Below, in pieces: positions 59,305 through 64,000 of a stretch of 64,000 nucleotides of DNA. Made by a program: the position numbers and the translations under genes. Under the pieces are notes generated by a model. That model did not search any database. It was not told where the DNA came from and saw only the letters and a program-made list of their open reading frames with translations. The DNA comes from CBDCGJ01 sp965216645. Its GTDB lineage: Bacteria > Pseudomonadota > Alphaproteobacteria > GCA-2731375. The stretch is from contig CBDCGJ010000070.1 of the NCBI GenBank assembly GCA_965216645.1, positions 1 through 64,000 of the forward strand. The letters run 5' to 3'. Every line of letters begins with the position of its first letter. The stretch's first letter is position 1.

Positions 59305-60303
59305 ATGGTGAAACTCAGCGTCCTCGACCAAAGTCCGATCCGCCAGGGCGGCAGCCCCGCGCAGGCAATCGCGGAAACCCTTGAATTGGCGCGCTTTTGC
59401 GACGACCTGGGGTACCATCGCTACTGGCTCGCGGAGCATCATAATTCGCGGGCCCTGGCCGGTACGGCACCGGAAATCCTGATCGGCCGGGTCGCCGGTT
59501 TGACGGAGAACATCCGCGTCGGCTCCGGCGGAGTGATGCTGTCCCACTATTCGCCATTGAAAGTGGCGGAGAGTTTTCGTGTCCTGGAAACGCTCTATCC
59601 GGGCCGCATCGATCTCGGTATCGGCCGCGCGCCGGGCAGCGATTATCAGACCATGCAAGCGCTCGCCGCCGGGCCCGGCAGTCTGTCGGTCGAGTATTTT
59701 CCGCATCAGGTCAATAGTTTGATCGAGTTTCTGCACGACCAGGTTCCCGCTGGTCACGCCTTCGAACGCATTCACGCCGAGCCGACAGGACCGGGCGCGC
59801 CCGAGTTTTGGCTGCTGGGCTCCAGCGATCAGAGCGCGCAACTGGCCGCCTATTTCGGCACGCCCTTCTCCTTCGCCCATTTCATCACCGCCCATGGCGG
59901 CGTCGCGGCGATGCAGATGTACCGCGAGAACTTTCGACCGACCCCTCGGCGGGATAAACCGCAAGGCAGTATCGGTATCTTCGCGATCTGCGCGGAAACC
60001 CAGGAAGCCGCCGAATATCACGCCATCAGCCGCCAGGAATTCATTCTGTCTTTGCGTCAGGGCAATCCGCAGCCCGTCGCGCCGCCGGAAGACGTGATAT
60101 CGAAAGACTATTCCGTGCATGAACGTGCCATCATCGCCGAGGCCATGGAGCGGGCGATCGTCGGCGATCCGGATCACGTGAAGGCGCGCATAGAAGAGCT
60201 GTTGGCGGCCTACGAGGTCGACGAAGCGGTGATCGTCACCATCACCTACGATTTTGAGGCCCGCAAACGCTCCTATGCCCTAATCGCCGACGCCATGCTA
60301 TAA
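59305..60303 (+). CDS. Luciferase-like (LLM class) flavin oxidoreductase, MsnO8-type
   Basis: The 332-residue protein begins MVKLSVLDQSPIRQGGSPAQAI. Motifs DLGYHRYWLAEHHNS, IRVGSGGVMLSHYSPLKVAE, RIDLGIGRAPGSDYQT and FWLLGSSDQSAQLAA place it in the MsnO8-type LLM branch of FMN-dependent oxidoreductases. The cofactor is probably FMNH2. Its 3' end is 7 bp before the desaturase, so they may be one transcript. Confidence 0.88.
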   Translation: MVKLSVLDQSPIRQGGSPAQAIAETLELARFCDDLGYHRYWLAEHHNSRALAGTAPEILIGRVAGLTENIRVGSGGVMLSHYSPLKVAESFRVLETLYPGRIDLGIGRAPGSDYQTMQALAAGPGSLSVEYFPHQVNSLIEFLHDQVPAGHAFERIHAEPTGPGAPEFWLLGSSDQSAQLAAYFGTPFSFAHFITAHGGVAAMQMYRENFRPTPRRDKPQGSIGIFAICAETQEAAEYHAISRQEFILSLRQGNPQPVAPPEDVISKDYSVHERAIIAEAMERAIVGDPDHVKARIEELLAAYEVDEAVIVTITYDFEARKRSYALIADAML

Positions 60304-60310
60304 GTAACTG

Positions 60311-61300
60311 ATGAATGCCAAGGGAACCGAGTTTCGCGAGGATCGGCGCGCGATCAGCGGTCAATTGCCGGCGCCGCTCCTTAAGGAACTCAATGTGATC
60401 AATGACCTGCGAGCCGCTTTGTCGGTGCTGGAAACCCTGGGGGTCCTCGCGATTTGCCTCGGCCGCCGCGCTCTATTGGTGGACGCCTTGGGTGGTCGTC
60501 CCGGCGATCCTGCTGATCGCCACGCGCCAGCAGGCCTGTTTCGTCCTCGCCCATGACGCGGCCCATTACCGCCTGTTCCGTGCCCGCTGGCTCAACGATC
60601 TGGTTGGCGGCTTCGTCGCCACCATCGTCGGCATTTCCATGCGCACCTATCGGGTCGTGCATCGCCTGCATCACAATCATCTTTACGAGGCACGCGATCC
60701 CGACATCCCGCTCCATGGCGGCTATCCGCGCGGGCGCGGGTATCTGTTGAAGAAGCTGGCCAAGGACCTGACGGGCCTGACCGCTTACAAGACCTACAGC
60801 TATTTCTTCGGTGCACCGGCGATCAACGACGATGCCGAAGGCACCAAGAGGCCGCTGGACGATACCCTCGCCGGCATTGCGCCTTGGCGGCGCGGCGCGA
60901 TCGGTGGCTGGTCGTCGGCTTCCACGTCGTGGCCCCACTGTTCGCCTATGTCGGCGGCTATCTTCTGGAATATCTCTCCTGTTGTGGATCTTACCGCTGG
61001 TCACGCTGCTGCAGGCGCTCCTGCGCTTCCGGGCGATTTGCGAGCATGGCGCGGTGGCGGACCAAAACTCACCGCTAAAAGCCGCCAGAAACCAATATCT
61101 GGCCCGCGCCTCTGGGTTGGCTGATCTTTCCCCACCAAGTGAACTATCATATCGAGCACCACCTCTACCCGGCCGTGCCCCATTACAATTTGCCGCGCTG
61201 CCACCGCGAGATGCGGGCAAGAGGCCTGCTCGACGGAGCGGAAGTCTCAGGTGTCCGGCGAACGGTCGGTCTGATCTTCGCCGAACCAGCACTACAATAG
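60311..61300 (+). pseudogene. Fatty acid desaturase gene broken by at least four frameshifts
   Basis: All three histidine boxes of a membrane fatty acid desaturase are present, but in different frames: HDAAH (near 60553), HRLHHNH (near 60661) and HIEHH (near 61150). Coding moves frame at about 60450, 60890, 60990 and 61080. Joined, the pieces read MNAKGTEFREDRR, LETLGVLA, ALYWWTPWVV, LFAYVGGYLLEYLS, LLWILPLVTLLQALLRF and IFPHQVNYHIEHHLY, ending at TAG 61300. The pieces align without loss. The neighbouring mgtE has the same problem, so indel errors in the sequence are as likely as real decay. The convergent mgtE stop overlaps its 3' end. Confidence 0.75.
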
Positions 61301-62689
61301 AAAACCAGGCGGCCAATCCCAGAAACGAAAAGAAGCCGACGACATCGGTGATCGTGGTCAACACTACGGTGGCGGCGATGGCCGGGTCGAGCCCGAGCCG
61401 GGCCAAGCCGATCGGCACCAGGGCGCCGGCCAGCCCGGCAACAATCATATTGACCACCATCGCCGCCGCGATCACCATGCCCAGCACCGGGCCGGAGAAC
61501 CAAAAGGCGGCGATCAAACCGACCAGAAGCGCGAACAAAACGCCGTTGAAGGCGCCGACGATCAACTCCTTCATCACGGTTCGATAAGCGTTGGCGGAGG
61601 TCAAGTCATGGGTCGCCAAGGCCCGCACCGCGACAGTCAGGGTTTGCGTACCGGCATTCCCGCCCATGGAGGCGACGATGGGCATCAGGATGGCCAACGC
61701 GACGATCTGTTGGATCGTCGCGTCGAATTGGGCGATGACGATGGAAGCGAGAACCGCCGTCACCAAATTGAGCAGCAGCCAGGTGAAGCGATTCCGCGCC
61801 GTGCGTAGGATCGGCAGCAGCAAATCGCTTTCGCTGGCGACGCCGCCCAGGCGCATGATGTCTTCCTCCGTCTCCTCCTCGATCACCTCCGCCACATCGT
61901 CGAAGGTGATGACGCCGAGCAGGCGCCCGGAATCGTCGACCCACCGGCGCCGAGGCGAGATCGTATTGCCGGAACAGATAAGCCACCTCTTCCTGATCCA
62001 TATCGACCGGGATCGGCGTCGTCTCCTCTTCCATGATCTCGCGCATCAAACATGGGCCGTTTCGAGCGCATGGCCCGGTTTAGCGGGACGTAGCCGATCG
62101 GGTGATGGCGCGGATCGACGACGACGATTTCGTAGAAATCCTCCGGCAAGTCGTCATTGTCGCGGCAATAGTCGATGACCTGGCCGACGGTCCAATAGGC
62201 CGGAACGGCGATCACTTCCCGCTGCATTAAGCGACCGGCACTATCCTCCGGATAGGCCAACCCCTCCTCCACCGCGGCGCGGTCCGGCGCCGGCACCAGG
62301 GGACAGCACCGCATCGCGCTGACGGTCGTCCAAACTGTCGAGAATATAGACGCCGTCGTCGGTATCCATGTCGGCGATGGCGGTGGAGATACGCTCCGCG
62401 GGCAAAAGCGGCAGCACCTCTTCCAGCACCGCTTCGCCCAGCTCGATCAACACTTCCGCGTCGAAGCCCGTCACGCCACAGCGTGACGAATTCGGCGCGG
62501 TCGTCCCGCGGGAGCATTTCGATTAGATCGGCGATATCCGCGATATGCAGATCGGCCAACAAACGCTCGAGTTCGCCTTCGCTTTGCGACGCGATGGCGG
62601 ACTGAACCGCCCCGCAGCAGCGCCCGGTCGACGCTATAGACGTCCTCCAGCGGTGCCGGCGGACCGCTGTTCTCGGCCGCCTCGCTCAT
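61292..62689 (-). pseudogene. mgtE: MgtE magnesium transporter gene broken by about six frameshifts
   Basis: The gene starts at 62689 (MSEAAENSGPP), overlapping the malic enzyme stop (TGATG). It shows in turn: the N-domain (LLADLHIADIADLIEMLPRDDR; EVLIELGEAVLEEVLPLLP), CBS parts (GRLMQREVIAVPAYWTVGQVI; VVDPRHHPIGYVPL) and the five-helix pore (LASMGGNAGTQTLTVAVRAL; GALVPIGLARLGLDPA). Frames change near 62620, 62480, 62290, 62050, 61945 and 61288. At the last one, TGGTTTTCTATTGTAG would read WFLL-stop if one T were removed, which points to a homopolymer error. The role is Mg2+ uptake. Calling it pseudogene is provisional. Confidence 0.75.
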
Positions 62690-64000
62690 CAATCGGCCGC
62701 CTCGCGCAGGCGGCGTTGGTGGGCCTGGGCGTCGACGGTGGCGATCGCCGTCATGTTGACGAGACCGCGTACGGTGATCGACTGACTGACGATATGGGCC
62801 GGTAGCGCGATGCCGATCAGCATCGGCCCGACGGAAATTCCGTTGGCCAGGACCCGTGCCAGGTTGAAGGAGATATTGGCGGCGTCGAGCGAAGGCATGA
62901 CCAGGAGGTTGGCCGGCCCCTCCAGTTCGCAATGATCGAGAATGAGTGGCCGCAGATGCGGTTCCATGGCCGTGTCCGCGCGCATTTCTCCATCGACTTC
63001 CAACTCGGGCGCCTGCTGTTTGAGCAAGTCTCGCGCCCGCCGCATCTTGCGGGCGCTCGCCGTATCGTCGGCGCCGAAATCCACATGGCTAAGCAGGGCC
63101 ACTTTCGGCTCGATACCGAAGCGGCGGATATGAACCGCCGCCAGCAGCGTCATCTCGGCGATCTGTTCCGCCGTGGGGTCATAGGTCGCGGCGGTATCGC
63201 AGATGAAGACGGAGCCCCGATCCGTGATCATCATTTCCAATGCGGATACGTCGGAGACATCGTCGGCCAAACCGATGACGTCCTGCACGTGATGCAGATG
63301 GGCATTGTAGCCGCCGACGGCGCCGCAAATCAGCGCGTCGGCGTCTCCCATGGCCACCATCATGGCGCCGATCAGGGTCGGCCGCGACGCCATCAGGACG
63401 CGCGCCCGGTTCGGCGACACTCCGTGGCGCCCCATGATGCGGTGATATTCCGCCACATAGCGTTCGTATTGCGGATAGTAGGCGCGGTCGAGCAATTCGA
63501 CATCCTCGCCGATCCGTATTCTCAACCCGAGTTCCTTGATCCGCTGCTCGACCAGACTGCGTTGGCCGACCAGAATCGGCCGCGCCAACCCGTCGTCGAG
63601 CGCGATCTGCACCGCCTGCAGAACCCGGCTGTCGCTGCCTTCCGTATAGACGATCCGCATGGGCTGTTCCCGCGCCCGGTCGAACAGCGGCTTCATGGCA
63701 AAGCCGGTGCGGTAGACAATGCCCGTTAGGCTCTCCACATAGGCGTCCAAATCTTCCCGGGGCCGGCTGGCGACACCGCTGTCCATCGCCGCCTTCGCCA
63801 CCGCCGGCGCGACCGAGGTGATCAGACGCGGATCGAACGGCTTCGGGATCAGATATTCCGGTCCGAAGGCCAGATCCTCGCCGCGATAGGCCTTGGCGAC
63901 GATATCCGAAGACTCGGCCATGGCCAGCTCGGCGATGGCCTCGGCCGCCGCGATCTTCATTTCCTCATTGATTGTTGTGGCCCCGACGTCGAGCGCGCCG
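62689..64000 (-). CDS. maeB: NADP-dependent malic enzyme, C-terminal part (5' end outside window)
   Basis: The frame runs through the window edge; the last bases encode GALDVGATTINEEMKIAA, an internal part of malic enzyme. From about the middle the protein is the phosphotransacetylase-like domain: RIVYTEGSDSRVLQAVQIAL, LICGAVGGYNAHLHHVQDVIG, IFVCD-like segments (VFICDTAATYDPTAEQIAEM), and the tail VNMTAIATVDAQAHQRRL. The malic enzyme catalytic domain lies beyond 64000. It makes pyruvate and NADPH from malate; the extra domain has a regulatory role. The gene is 1 bp from mgtE. Confidence 0.93.
   Translation of the reverse strand, partial: GALDVGATTINEEMKIAAAEAIAELAMAESSDIVAKAYRGEDLAFGPEYLIPKPFDPRLITSVAPAVAKAAMDSGVASRPREDLDAYVESLTGIVYRTGFAMKPLFDRAREQPMRIVYTEGSDSRVLQAVQIALDDGLARPILVGQRSLVEQRIKELGLRIRIGEDVELLDRAYYPQYERYVAEYHRIMGRHGVSPNRARVLMASRPTLIGAMMVAMGDADALICGAVGGYNAHLHHVQDVIGLADDVSDVSALEMMITDRGSVFICDTAATYDPTAEQIAEMTLLAAVHIRRFGIEPKVALLSHVDFGADDTASARKMRRARDLLKQQAPELEVDGEMRADTAMEPHLRPLILDHCELEGPANLLVMPSLDAANISFNLARVLANGISVGPMLIGIALPAHIVSQSITVRGLVNMTAIATVDAQAHQRRLREAAD

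Noticed and set aside
1..64000. A prophage or integrative conjugative element
   Set aside because: No integrase, structural phage or conjugation genes are found; the only mobile genes are IS110-type transposases.

Overview
The window looks like chromosomal DNA of a free-living alphaproteobacterium of the Rhodospirillales/Kiloniellales type. This is inferred from the GC-rich codon use, a DUF1489 protein, the clpS-clpA block next to a phasin, a SPOR-tailed D,D-carboxypeptidase and the metabolic gene mix. No rRNA, intact tRNA or CRISPR array is seen.

Layout. 0-9 kb: the start of an ABC ATPase, two flavin-binding split-barrel proteins, a run of small lipoproteins with three members of one unrecognised family, a phytanoyl-CoA-type dioxygenase, an amidase/AtzH-like pair with a 48-bp inverted repeat in its divergent promoter, and an exported trypsin-like protease. 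9-16.4 kb: two distinct PPK2 polyphosphate kinases flanking two c-type cytochromes, a second dioxygenase, then a decayed stretch (remnant of a tRNA(His) guanylyltransferase-like gene, GGGGTCGGAGGG repeats, tRNA relics), then a slipin. 16.4-26 kb: an RND efflux pair, a RidA/Fe-S/hotdog operon and a GGDEF-EAL protein. 26.2-33 kb: a compact cluster with a luciferase-like monooxygenase coupled to a TPR-carrier-thioesterase fusion, convergent with a stand-alone adenylate-forming enzyme, a Baeyer-Villiger-type monooxygenase and an HSL-family hydrolase. 33-36 kb: a MetAP, a perfect 48-bp palindrome centred on the canonical parS sequence, REP-like repeats, an IS110/IS1111-family element and a 30-bp minisatellite. 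36-48.5 kb: clpA-clpS, phasin, D,D-carboxypeptidase, an MFS carrier, the galU-ugd-pgm/pmm nucleotide-sugar operon, a VWA/DnaJ pair and a DUF3179 protein. 48.7-51.2 kb: a second IS copy with a 972-bp tandem partial duplication. 51.3-64 kb: an LhgO-like oxidase, a leucine-dehydrogenase-like enzyme, methylcrotonyl-CoA-carboxylase-type subunits (leucine/branched-chain catabolism), a response regulator, another luciferase-like enzyme, a desaturase and an MgtE transporter that are both broken by several small indels, and the 3' part of malic enzyme.

How genes work together. The 51-58 kb genes suggest amino-acid and acyl-CoA catabolism. galU, ugd and the hexose-phosphate mutase supply UDP-sugars for envelope or exopolysaccharide. 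The phasin and the two PPK2s point to polyester and polyphosphate storage. The 26-33 kb cluster is the best candidate for an undescribed small pathway: the adenylation enzyme has no carrier, and the carrier-thioesterase has no adenylation domain, so the two convergent arms complement each other, with two oxygenases and a hydrolase to tailor the substrate.
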